The position numbers and the translations under genes were made by a program. The notes under the pieces were generated by a model. That model was not told the origin of the DNA and did no database searches. It saw only the letters and a program-made list of their open reading frames with translations. A stretch of 57,953 nucleotides of DNA from assembly GCA_964387645.1 (NCBI GenBank), contig CAYLYM010000010.1, positions 1-57,953 of the forward strand, read 5' to 3'. Origin of the DNA: CAYLYM01 sp964387645. GTDB lineage: Bacteria > Calditrichota > Calditrichia > RBG-13-44-9. This document shows, piece by piece, positions 18,157-26,041 of this stretch. Numbering within the stretch: the stretch's first letter is position 1; every line of letters starts with the position of its first letter.

Positions 18157-19203
18157 TTACTGAACATAATCCTGATACAGATTTTCAATTACATTTTTTT
18201 GCAATTCACCCTCATAAAATAGCATTCGATATTTCAACGTAAGCATACCGCCTACTGGTAAAGTAAAATCGAATCGATGTTTTTTTCTGGTAAAATCCCA
18301 CATTCCGAAAGGATTGACAGAAAACAACCCATATCCTCTGGCGTGCCAGAAAGTGGGATGATTAATATTATCTACATGATCCATAATAACAATGGTCAGC
18401 GGTTCACCTGTTTGTAAAATACCTCGCAATGCTACCCAGGGTGATCGTTTTCCCCATACTCCTTGTTCCAATTCCTCACCATTCGCATTTAAATATCTGG
18501 CATTACCTGGAGAGATACGTGAATTCTGGCTTGCTAGATTCTTGCCTCTTTTTTCCTGCAAAGCGGGAGTTACTCGTATAGCAAACATTCCTTCTTTGGT
18601 ATCAATCCAGGTCACTGGTTGATCTAAAGTTTTAAATCTTAAAATAAAGTCGATATAACGATAATTCCTCCCGGTACCAAAAATCATTGTTCGATCCTCT
18701 TTTAAGAAGGTCTTGTTTGCTGCGTGTGAAAACCAATCACATAAAGCATGAATAACCCCACTTTCTATTCCATCTTGAATTTCTACATTTTCTCGACAAA
18801 TAATCCGACCAGCCGATTTTCCAAATCCACCGGGTAGCTCTCCAGGTTTGGAAATACCCCAAACATTGATGCTATCTTCTTCTCCATACTTTAAGAGACC
18901 ATAGGTAAAAAATATACCCTGATGGTGGGGATGATCATGCCTTTCTTTAATGCGGTCTGTACGAAAAGGATAGTCTCGGGTGATGGGTGTGCCTTTACTC
19001 GTTAAAACAGGCCAGAGAACAGGCTTATTTAAATAAACTCCGTTTAATTCTTCTCCGAAATTCCAGGTAGTGAAATGCGTGCCATTCACATAAACCGCTA
19101 TTTGATCAGGAGAAACTTGCTCAAACCGAACACCTTTTTCAGCCCAGAGAAAATTGATCAACATCAAAATTAAAATCCATATTAGAAGTGTTATTTTTTT
19201 CAT
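18157..19203 (-). CDS. Secreted PmoA-family (DUF6807) protein
   Basis: 348 residues with a classical signal peptide (MKKITLLIWILILMLINFLWA). The mature part is a beta-sandwich-like protein with motifs typical of the 'methane oxygenase PmoA' family of Pfam (DUF6807): RDYPFRTDRIKERHDHPHHQ, GIFFTYG, and later NHPTFWHARGYGLFSVNPFG. Despite the family name, this group is not a methane monooxygenase subunit; members are often found near carbohydrate or oxidoreductase genes and have no firm function. The His-rich segment HDHPHHQ is a possible metal or substrate site. The gene stands alone, more than 640 bases from the next. Confidence 0.75.
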   Translation of the reverse strand: MKKITLLIWILILMLINFLWAEKGVRFEQVSPDQIAVYVNGTHFTTWNFGEELNGVYLNKPVLWPVLTSKGTPITRDYPFRTDRIKERHDHPHHQGIFFTYGLLKYGEEDSINVWGISKPGELPGGFGKSAGRIICRENVEIQDGIESGVIHALCDWFSHAANKTFLKEDRTMIFGTGRNYRYIDFILRFKTLDQPVTWIDTKEGMFAIRVTPALQEKRGKNLASQNSRISPGNARYLNANGEELEQGVWGKRSPWVALRGILQTGEPLTIVIMDHVDNINHPTFWHARGYGLFSVNPFGMWDFTRKKHRFDFTLPVGGMLTLKYRMLFYEGELQKNVIENLYQDYVQ

Positions 19204-19874
19204 TATTACCTCCGTTATTTTTTATTTATGTCTTTTGCTCCGAAAAACTTAGATCTTAAGTACTCTTCAAAAATCTTGTCTTCTAAAATATAATTACTGC
19301 TATATCGATTTTAAAGTTTTCCATTTTAAAATATGTTCAAATTGAAATGATTTATTTAAATTAACTAAGCACACATTTTTGTAGCCAATAAAAGAAGCCT
19401 TTAGGAAGGCATTTTCAAAAAAATATCAAAAAAAAAATAATTCGTCAAATAACTCATCTTTAGATACTCTCTAAAAAAATTTAAAGCAATCAAAGGGATT
19501 CTACATCGACAATAATGAAAACAAATGAGATTATTTTTCATACGTAAAATTCCAATACAGGTATGTATATTATAGAAAAAAAATAGGTTAATATACAAAC
19601 AAATCCTGCTGGATAAATGATTGCCAGTTTAAAAGATGGAAACATTTTTAATACTTTAAATATATATATTTATCGCAACTTTTTCAAATGAAATAAAAAT
19701 CATTTTAAAGGAAAGTCGTTAAAATTGCCTCCAATATTATCCCCATACATAAAAATTCCTACTAGAGTAATTTGACAAATACCAGAGTAAAACGCAAAAT
19801 TTCATTGCCATTTTTGAAATTACTATCTTATTTTAAAGTTACTATTATTGATAAAAATTATGTGGGATTCCATT
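19204..19874. other. Divergent intergenic region
   Basis: About 670 bases between the DUF6807 gene and the ParB-like gene, strongly AT-rich. A 65-codon minus-strand frame at 19401-19598 has no ribosome site and is low-complexity. No repeat or RNA gene recognised. Confidence 0.4.
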
Positions 19875-20840
19875 ATGAAATATATTCAGATAGATATAAA
19901 AGAAATCATTGTAAACAAAAAATATAGCTACCATGTCGATCTTGATGTTCCCGTTCTTATTCAATCAGTAAAGTCGGTTGGAATCGTACAACCACTCTGG
20001 TGCATACCTGGTAAAAAATTTTTAATTATCGATGGACATCGGCGATACATCGCTGCAAAACAAGCCTGTTTAAAACAACTCCCCATATTTTCATTCGAAC
20101 CTGTTGAATTAGAGGAAATTTTTTTAAAAGCGCTTCATACGCATTTAACTACACAAGGCTTGAGCATTGTTGAAAAACTAAAAGCTCTAAAAATTGCTTT
20201 AGACTCCTTTACTGAGAACGCTTTGGAAGAAGTAAAAAATCTGCTGGGATTTAATCACATTCCTGGAGTTGAATTCCTTGCTAAAACTATTCATCAACTG
20301 CCTGATTGGATGATAACTTATTTTCATGGGATCGAGGTCTCTTTACGGATGCTTTCTCGGCTCTTAAAATATTCTTTTGATGAGTATCAGCCATGGTTTC
20401 ATCTTGCCACCAACCTTCATTTCAAAGGACCTGAACTTATGACACTTCTTGAGCAAGTACGGGATATTGGCTTAAGAGACCAAATTTCCGCAAAAGACCT
20501 GTTCATTAAACTGGAAATGGATCAACTTTTAAAAAGTCCATTCACCCCACAACAAAAATCACAAAAAGTAAAAAATATTGTAAAATCATTTCGTATGCCC
20601 GTATATCACCACATTGAGAAGCGATTACAGAATATATCACAAAATGTTAAAAAACAAATTCCAGGTCCCATCCAAATCTCATGGGATAAATCTTTAGAAA
20701 ATCCTGGAATCATGCTCACATTATTTATATCTCATCCAAAAGATTACCCAACATTCGTGGACTCCTTAAATCAACCGGAGATACATAAAAAGATAGAAGA
20801 GATGTTACAAACCATAAGTCGTTTACCACAGGAGGCATAA
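19875..20840 (+). CDS. Solitary ParB/Srx-fold protein
   Basis: About 321 residues. The N-terminal ~90 residues match the ParB/sulfiredoxin-like fold: IQIDIKEIIV, SIxxxGIVQPLWC-like beta strand, and the signature IIDGHRRYIAAKQA, which in ParB relatives forms a nucleotide-binding pocket. The middle is helical and may be the DNA-binding part (LSIVEKLKALKIAL...). The rest is unassigned. There is no ParA nearby, so this is not an ordinary partition locus. I start at ATG 19875, just before YIQIDIKE; ATG 19860 and TTG 19848 are in frame. The stop shares one base with the next ATG (TAATG), and a GGAGG lies just before it inside this gene, so the two are translationally coupled. Confidence 0.75.
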   Translation: MKYIQIDIKEIIVNKKYSYHVDLDVPVLIQSVKSVGIVQPLWCIPGKKFLIIDGHRRYIAAKQACLKQLPIFSFEPVELEEIFLKALHTHLTTQGLSIVEKLKALKIALDSFTENALEEVKNLLGFNHIPGVEFLAKTIHQLPDWMITYFHGIEVSLRMLSRLLKYSFDEYQPWFHLATNLHFKGPELMTLLEQVRDIGLRDQISAKDLFIKLEMDQLLKSPFTPQQKSQKVKNIVKSFRMPVYHHIEKRLQNISQNVKKQIPGPIQISWDKSLENPGIMLTLFISHPKDYPTFVDSLNQPEIHKKIEEMLQTISRLPQEA

Positions 20841-21898
20841 TGGAAAAACTTAATCGCAGAGATTTTTTAGGGAAAACATTCAAGTTAAGTGCAAGTATTG
20901 GCTTAGGAGCTGGGTTATTAAAACATGGCAATGCTACTTCCCTGAAAAGTTCGGTTAAACCTCCTCATCCAGTTGTCATAGCTAGTGCTAACGGGGAAAG
21001 AGCCACAGCCAAAGCCATGGAACTTTTAAAATCCGGGGCAGATCCTTTAGATGCCGTGATTGCCGGTGTGAATATTGTGGAGGATGACCCTGATGATATC
21101 ACAGTTGGATATGGCGGTCTTCCTAATGAAGATGGTGTGGTTCAGTTGGATGCATCCGTTATGCATGGCCCCACCCATAACGCTGGGGCGGTGGCCGCAC
21201 TGGAAGGGATTCGTAATCCATCCAAAGTAGCCAAACTAGTGATGGAACGAACCGACCACGTGCTGCTGGTAGGGAAAGGTGCCCAGGATTTTGCTCGAGC
21301 CCATGGATTTCAAGTGGAAAATTTACTTACCGAAAAATCACGTAAAATTTGGCTGTATTGGAAAGAAACATTGAATAAAAAAGATGATTGGTTCCCTCCG
21401 GCTGACGATGAAATCGGCGAAGAAATCAAAAAATATTTCAGATTAACAGGTACCATTAATTGTTGTGCAGTGGACGCAAATGGCGACCTAGCGGGCGTTA
21501 CTACCACCAGTGGTCTTGCTTTCAAAATACCAGGACGTGTAGGAGACTCCCCAATAATTGGCGCAGGACTTTATGTAGATAACGAAGTTGGGGCCGCAGG
21601 TTCTACCGGTCGCGGCGAAGCTAACTTGAAAAATCTATCCTGTTTTTTGATAGTAGAATACATGCGGCAAGGAAAATCTCCCACTGAAGCCTGTATGGCG
21701 GTTTGCCAGCGCATCGCCGAACATACCCGTTTACCCTACCTACTGGATGAACAACACAATCCCAATTTTAATGTCACTTTCTACGCGGTAAACAAAGAAG
21801 GTGAATTCGGCGGCGCTTCCATACGAAAAGGAAAAAAGATGTGGGTGTACGATCAGAGAGGAAATCGATTAGTTGATCTTCCTTCTCTTTTCGATTAA
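20840..21898 (+). CDS. Tat-exported N4-(beta-N-acetylglucosaminyl)-L-asparaginase
   Basis: 352 residues of the Ntn-hydrolase glycosylasparaginase family, which cleaves the sugar-Asn bond of glyco-asparagine. The N-terminus has a twin-arginine signal (NRRDFLGKTFK then a hydrophobic run ending KHGNA). Conserved blocks are VGYGGLPNEDGVVQLDA, HNAGAVAALEGI, TTTSGLAFKIPGRVGDSP and IGAGLYVDNEVGAAGSTGRG. Aligned to known members, the self-cleavage site and catalytic threonine is T205 in GTINCC. Bacterial relatives mostly have Asp-Thr here; Gly-Thr, as in the animal enzyme, is seen instead. The start is fixed by the GGAGG 5 bases upstream, within the ParB-like gene. It may serve in scavenging glycopeptides. 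Confidence 0.87.
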   Translation: MEKLNRRDFLGKTFKLSASIGLGAGLLKHGNATSLKSSVKPPHPVVIASANGERATAKAMELLKSGADPLDAVIAGVNIVEDDPDDITVGYGGLPNEDGVVQLDASVMHGPTHNAGAVAALEGIRNPSKVAKLVMERTDHVLLVGKGAQDFARAHGFQVENLLTEKSRKIWLYWKETLNKKDDWFPPADDEIGEEIKKYFRLTGTINCCAVDANGDLAGVTTTSGLAFKIPGRVGDSPIIGAGLYVDNEVGAAGSTGRGEANLKNLSCFLIVEYMRQGKSPTEACMAVCQRIAEHTRLPYLLDEQHNPNFNVTFYAVNKEGEFGGASIRKGKKMWVYDQRGNRLVDLPSLFD

Positions 21899-21935
21899 TT
21901 GACAAGTCTATTTTCGGTCAACTGGAAAATTACAA

Positions 21936-21967
21936 AGGGAATGCCATCCATTTGGCATTCCCTAAAA
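21936..21967 (+). terminator. Terminator-like stem-loop before the assembly gap
   Basis: AGGGAATGCCA (21936-21946) pairs perfectly with TGGCATTCCCT (21953-21963) around a 6-base loop. The sequence then enters the N run after AAAA, so a T tract cannot be checked. Position just after the asparaginase gene supports a terminator. Confidence 0.6.
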
Positions 21968-22067
21968 NNNNNNNNNNNNNNNNNNNNNNNNNNNNNNNNN
22001 NNNNNNNNNNNNNNNNNNNNNNNNNNNNNNNNNNNNNNNNNNNNNNNNNNNNNNNNNNNNNNNNNNN
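21968..22067. other. Assembly gap (100 N)
   Basis: Exactly 100 N, the conventional placeholder for a scaffold gap of unknown length. Linkage across it rests on scaffolding only. Any frame read through the gap is not real. Confidence 0.99.
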
Positions 22068-22097
22068 AAATGAATTTATTCCTGAAATACTCGTAAT

Positions 22098-23319
22098 TTA
22101 CTCCGGTAAATCCAGACCATATTTGTCACTAATATCTAGCGGTGGCATAGGACCATCTAATGGTTTTGCTTCCTTCACATACCAATCGAACCAATCAATT
22201 GTTCGGTATAATACGTCAATTTTCCCCGGCTGCATCCTGTTGCCATGTCCTTCTCCTGGATATTGCACCAGACGCACCGCAGGATGATTGTTCATTTTCA
22301 AACGCCGGTAAAGTTCCAGGCTTTGCGAAGGATGCACACGCGTATCATCTTTGCCACCATAAATTAAAAATGCTTTCTTGCTCTGATGGGCATAATATAT
22401 AGGACTCCGCTTTAAACTGAAATCCCACATTTCTTCTAGGGGCTTGCCCGAGTGTACATACAGCTCTTCATAGGGAATATCAGTAGTGCCGCGTTTACTA
22501 ATGAGATCACTGATACCTACAAACATACACACAGCTTTTACCTTTTTAGTATAATAAGTACCAAACCAGACGGCTGCGAATTCACCGTAAGATCCCCCCA
22601 TCAGCCCAACGCGATTTTTATCAGCAATACCCTTTTCTATCAGATAATCAATTCCATACGGTAATATCATGGGTAATTTGCTCTACCTTCTTTTCGGGAT
22701 CAGTTTCATCCACATTCAGAAGATACAAATTACGATGTTTTAAATTCTCTTCAAAAAAGACAAATCCATAGCCTTTCTCTTCTAACGCTTTTTCTCGTTT
22801 TGTTTTAGGAGTTGTCGCCACATAAGCAATTTTTTTCCCGGAAGGATGCCAACGATACGCCAAAATACTGGTTTCGGAATTTGATATTTGTCGGGATTCT
22901 CCACCATCTACAGGTATTAACCAAATTTGGGTAGACTTGTTTTCTCCTCTCCGACTCAAGAATGAGATAGCTTTTCCATCAGGACGCCAGGCAATTGAAT
23001 ATACATTAACCTTACCAGTGATGAGGGGCCGCACTTCGCCAGTTTCAACTGAAACGAGATAGAGTTCACTATAGGAACCACCTGGTTTATCCGAAGCTTC
23101 TCGCGGAACACTTAAGGTATATGCGATCCATTTTCCATCCGGACTTATTTGACAACTGGTTACATATTTTAGAGTTAATAAATCTTCAGCAGTTAATACA
23201 TTTTTAGCTGGTACAATATCTGTAAGCAAAAACAAACTGATAAAAAACAAATAAAAATAAAGTATGATTCGATTTCTTTTAGAAAGATCCATACTCTCCA
23301 CCAATCTTGATTTGTCCAT
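22098..23319 (-). pseudogene. S9 prolyl-oligopeptidase-family peptidase with internal deletion
   Basis: Two overlapping frames are parts of one gene. The 5' part (23319-22648, 223 codons) has a signal/anchor segment and the first propeller units (CQISPDGKWIAY, AWRPDGKAISFLSRRG). The 3' part (22670-22098) has the alpha/beta-hydrolase end with catalytic Ser in GGSYGEF, Asp in YGGKDDTRV and His in YPGEGHG. Together they give about 410 residues, while family members are usually about 650-700. The missing middle is the rest of the propeller and the start of the hydrolase domain. The junction, near 22650-22670, also changes frame. Starts at 23319 and 23292 both have Shine-Dalgarno-like sequences. 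Decay in the genome or a local assembly collapse beside the N gap are both possible. Confidence 0.8.
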
Positions 23320-23641
23320 TTTATGTATACCTTCCTATTTTTTAGATTAGAGGTACCTATTAAGTTTCTTTATTTGATTGGCGAAATTAATTATAAATGT
23401 TTAAAACAATCCAGAAAATAATAATATTTTTAAGGAAACAGAATTCGTAAGTTTTAGTAAAAATCATTTTAACAAAAGGTAACTTATATTATTAAAATAT
23501 CATTTCTTATTTAATTTATAATTTACATCGCAGAAAATTATTTAATTGAAAAATGTATTACAAATTCAAACTATAAAATTTTAAAAAATATTTTGTTTTA
23601 ATCACCTTATGTGCTTATGTTATTAAGGCAATTAAGTAATT
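23320..23641. other. Divergent AT-rich region upstream of the cold-shock gene
   Basis: 322 bases between the broken S9 gene and the structured leader. Nearly all A/T, with no ORF. It should hold the cold-shock promoter and the S9 promoter, but no boxes can be called with confidence. Confidence 0.4.
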
Positions 23642-23718
23642 CGCTGCGGAGGTCTGGCATTCTGTTTTATTAGCCCTTCTTTTAAGATTGAATTCAAAAA
23701 AGAAGCTCATCTGCAGCG
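23642..23718 (+). promoter_or_regulatory. Structured 5' leader of the cold-shock gene
   Basis: An outer stem CGCTGC (23642-23647) pairs with GCAGCG (23713-23718). Inside it AGC-TTCTTTT (23672-23674, 23677-23683) pairs with AAAAGAA-GCT (23698-23707) with a two-base bulge. The element ends 21 bases before the Shine-Dalgarno AAGAGGTG (23740-23747). Such leaders of cold-shock mRNAs often sense temperature. Transcription start is unknown. Confidence 0.5.
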
Positions 23719-23752
23719 CTTTTAGTTTAATTAATATTTAAGAGGTGTTTTC

Positions 23753-23959
23753 ATGGTTAGAGGTAAGGTCAAATGGTTTGATGAAAAAAAAGGTTACGGT
23801 TTCATCGAACAGGAATCCGGAGGGGATGTGTTCGTACACTTTACATCCATCGTCGGTGGAGGGTTTCGCACGTTGAATCAAGGTGATACGGTAGAATTTG
23901 AAATTGAAGAAAGTCCAAAAGGTTTGCAAGCAACTAATGTGCATAAAGCAGCGGAGTAA
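23753..23959 (+). CDS. Cold-shock protein, CspA family
   Basis: A 68-residue OB-fold nucleic-acid-binding protein that melts RNA structure at low temperature or acts as a general RNA chaperone. Both RNA-binding motifs are present: RNP1 as KGYGFIEQ and RNP2 as DVFVHF. The N-terminal KVKWFDEKKGYGF block and the full length match the family. Shine-Dalgarno AAGAGGTG lies 5 bases before the ATG. It is a single-gene unit with a long, structured leader and a strong terminator. Confidence 0.96.
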   Translation: MVRGKVKWFDEKKGYGFIEQESGGDVFVHFTSIVGGGFRTLNQGDTVEFEIEESPKGLQATNVHKAAE

Positions 23960-23969
23960 ACACATCTCG

Positions 23970-24002
23970 AAAAAGCCCCGAAGTTAATTCGGGGCTTTTT
24001 TT
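23970..24002 (+). terminator. Bidirectional terminator, cold-shock gene and SDR gene
   Basis: AAAAAGCCCCGAA (23970-23982) pairs with TTCGGGGCTTTTT (23988-24000), loop GTTAA. Flanking A and T runs let it serve the cold-shock gene on the plus strand and the convergent SDR gene on the minus strand. Confidence 0.92.
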
Positions 24003-24065
24003 AAATACCATATCTAATTTTTAGAAATTTTCATTTTACCCCAGGTGTGATTGTTTTAAAAAAAA

Positions 24066-24800
24066 TTAGGTCAAAGATCGGCCACCATCAACCTTAATTG
24101 TTGTTCCGGTAATGTAATCACTTCCTTCTATGAGAAAACTCACTGCACTAGCAATATCCTCTGCAGATCCGATACATTTTAAAGGAGTACGCTTAATTAA
24201 AGCATTTTCTTCTTCTTCATCATGTTCTTCAGCTAATAACACGGTCCCCGGTGCTACAGCATTTACCATAACATGCGGAGCCAAGGCTTTAGCTAACCCT
24301 TTAGTTAAAGCAACAACTCCAGCTTTACTTACACAGTAAGGTATATAACTTGGCCAGATTGTATCAGCAGAAACATCTGTAATATTAATAATTTTTCCAC
24401 TCCCTTTTCGAAACATCTCCTGGCCCATTATTTGACAACCCCAGAAAACTCCTTTTAAATTTATGTCCAGAAATTTATCCCAATCATCTTCCGAAATATC
24501 AAAAACAGGTGTTTTATAAAAAATTGCTGCATTATTCACCAAGACATCAATAGTACCCCATTTTTTTAAAATGTAACTTTTCCATTTTATCCAATCTTGT
24601 TTTTTACTAACATTGCCGTGTACTATAATAGCTTCTCCTCCATTATTCAAAATAGTCTGTAGAGTTTCTTTTGCTTCATTTTCTCTGGTATTATAATGGA
24701 TTACAATGCGAGCTTTCTTTTCGGCTAAGGTCAATGCAATAGTTCGCCCAACCCGATGAGCGCTTCCTGTAATTAATATTACTTTTCCGGCAATCTCCAT
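24066..24800 (-). CDS. SDR-family reductase, pteridine-reductase (FolM/PTR1) type
   Basis: 244 residues from ATG 24800, chosen because AGGGGAG lies 6 bases upstream; a longer frame begins at 24839. It has a short-chain dehydrogenase fold with NADPH loop TGSAHRVGR. The Arg in place of the usual Gly (TGxxxRxG) marks pteridine reductases. NNAAIF is the structural Asn motif. The usual catalytic Ser is replaced by Asp (INITDVSAD), followed by YCVSK; this Asp-Tyr-Lys set is also typical of FolM/PTR1, which reduce dihydromonapterin, dihydrofolate or biopterin. It ends ITGTTIKVDGGRSL. A 3-oxoacyl-ACP reductase (FabG-like) role is the alternative. Single gene, divergent from the winged-helix gene. Confidence 0.78.
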   Translation of the reverse strand: MEIAGKVILITGSAHRVGRTIALTLAEKKARIVIHYNTRENEAKETLQTILNNGGEAIIVHGNVSKKQDWIKWKSYILKKWGTIDVLVNNAAIFYKTPVFDISEDDWDKFLDINLKGVFWGCQIMGQEMFRKGSGKIINITDVSADTIWPSYIPYCVSKAGVVALTKGLAKALAPHVMVNAVAPGTVLLAEEHDEEEENALIKRTPLKCIGSAEDIASAVSFLIEGSDYITGTTIKVDGGRSLT

Positions 24801-24920
24801 AGATTTCTCCCCTTTAAATTGGTCACTTATTGTTTGCAATATTTACAATATGCTACAGATTGTAGTATATATTTTAATAATTTGATTTTATCTTTAACCT
24901 CTTAATAATTTTGAACTAAA

Positions 24921-25367
24921 ATGATTGGAAAAATAAATAATTATATCCAGAAAAGAATGCGCCTTGAACATCTCGATGAAATTTCGCTAACCAAAGCTGC
25001 TAAATGGTTAGATGAGGCTAACATCCTCAAAGACTCACGGACAAGCCCGGGTAATTCACTACGTCGCCACATCGCGAAAGGAAATATATTGGGCGCTTTC
25101 AAAAAAAACAATTATTTTTGGTACATCAAAAAAGATCCAAAATATAGTCCTATTTTAACCGCACAGGAGCTTTCACAGCTATTCAATCTAAAATGTCGGA
25201 CAAGCTTGTATCGGAAAATCCATAAGGAAAACATTCCCTATCGTAGACACCAACAAAAAGGAATTTATTTTTTTGTCTCCGATTTATTACGTTGGGCTTT
25301 GGAAAGAAACAATACCGAATTTTTTGAGAAACTCCGTAGCAAATATACATCCATAGACACTACGTAA
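24921..25367 (+). CDS. Small protein with two winged-helix/excisionase-like units
   Basis: 148 residues, not matched to a named family. The chain shows two similar halves. Residues 19-72 (SLTKAAKWL, then SLRRHIAKGNILGAFKKNNYFWYIKK) and 79-130 (LTAQELSQLF, then SLYRKIHKENIPYRRHQQKGIYFFVSDLLRW) each read as helix-turn-helix followed by a beta wing, as in MerR/excisionase DNA-binding domains. I infer a DNA-binding regulator. No Shine-Dalgarno precedes the ATG. It lies 94 bases upstream of the repeat-peptide gene on the same strand and could regulate it. Confidence 0.6.
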   Translation: MIGKINNYIQKRMRLEHLDEISLTKAAKWLDEANILKDSRTSPGNSLRRHIAKGNILGAFKKNNYFWYIKKDPKYSPILTAQELSQLFNLKCRTSLYRKIHKENIPYRRHQQKGIYFFVSDLLRWALERNNTEFFEKLRSKYTSIDTT

Positions 25368-25461
25368 TAGTATTTCTAATAATCAATTTTTCCAATAAAA
25401 AAATGTACGTTTAATCGTACTAAAAATTTGATACTGATCTAAAAACTCCTGGAGGATTACC

Positions 25462-25887
25462 ATGCAACATTATTTTAAAATAACTATAGTAGCCTTTATT
25501 ATCATCGGATTATTTTTAAGTATTAACTTATTGGCAAATGCAGTGGATGTTTCCAGTCAATTAAATTTAGTTTCTAAAGATATTCAAAAACTTTCGACAT
25601 GGAGTCCAGTAGTTCCACCGCCTGTTCCGAAATATACCACCTGGAGTCCTGTAGTACCACCACCCATTCCAAGACTAACAACCTGGAGCCCTGTGGTACC
25701 ACCTCCTGTTCCAAGACTATCCACCTGGAGTCCTGTGGTACCACCACCCGTTCCAAAACTATCCACCTGGAGTCCTGTGGTACCACCGCTCGTTCCAAGA
25801 TTAGCAACCTGGAGCCCTGTAGTACCGCCTCCAATCCCTAAATTAGCAACTTGGAGCCCCGTGGTACCGCCCCCTGTTCCAAGATAA
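25462..25887 (+). CDS. Secreted protein of seven 14-residue Pro-rich repeats
   Basis: 141 residues. A strong ribosome site (GGAGG, 7 bases from ATG) and a signal peptide (about 1-27, FKITIVAFIIIGLFLSINLLANA) lead a short linker. Then come seven tandem units of consensus xTWSPVVPPPVPRL, covering residues 44-141, with the last unit ending at the stop. Each unit keeps Trp, the VVPP core and a Lys/Arg near its end; positions 1, 11, 13 and 14 vary. Pro-rich units should form extended polyproline helices. I do not recognise the family. Possible roles are a surface or cell-wall-spanning spacer, an adhesive peptide, or a precursor cut at Lys/Arg to release peptides. Neighbours are a DNA-binding protein upstream and membrane receptor/kinase genes downstream. 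Confidence 0.85.
   Translation: MQHYFKITIVAFIIIGLFLSINLLANAVDVSSQLNLVSKDIQKLSTWSPVVPPPVPKYTTWSPVVPPPIPRLTTWSPVVPPPVPRLSTWSPVVPPPVPKLSTWSPVVPPLVPRLATWSPVVPPPIPKLATWSPVVPPPVPR
25592..25885 (+). repeat. Seven tandem 42-bp coding repeats
   Basis: Seven direct repeats with a 42-base period, for example TGG codons at 25600 and 25642. They differ mostly at third codon positions and in a few conservative residues (Val/Ile, Lys/Arg, Ser/Thr/Ala), so the array is not freshly duplicated and seems held by selection on the protein. Confidence 0.95.
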
Positions 25888-25932
25888 AGAAAAAGATTAT
25901 TTTCAGTGTTTCTGTAAGATACATTAAATATT

Positions 25933-25975
25933 AAAAAAGAGTGTTGACTATTTCTTAGTTAACACTCTTTTTTTT
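25933..25975 (+). terminator. Terminator of the repeat-peptide gene
   Basis: AAAAAAGAGTGTT-GACTA pairs with TAGTT-AACACTCTTTTTT around a 5-base loop, ending in a T run. It separates the repeat-peptide transcript from the membrane-protein gene starting at 26042, though some read-through is possible. Confidence 0.88.
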
Positions 25976-26041
25976 CACCTAAATAATTATTAATTTTTGA
26001 CGATTATTTTGACTATATAATATTTTTAAAAAAGAAAACTA

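Noticed and set aside
19875..20840. Chromosome partition locus (parAB)
   Set aside because: No ParA-type ATPase beside it and no parS-like palindromes noticed; the partner gene is an exported asparaginase.
21899..22287. Frames read across the N run
   Set aside because: They exist only because N is translated as X; the sequence is unknown there.
25574..25841. Repetitive frames on the other strand and in another plus frame over the 42-bp repeat
   Set aside because: Any 42-base repeat is open in several frames. Only the frame from 25462 has a ribosome site and signal peptide and shows silent third-position changes.
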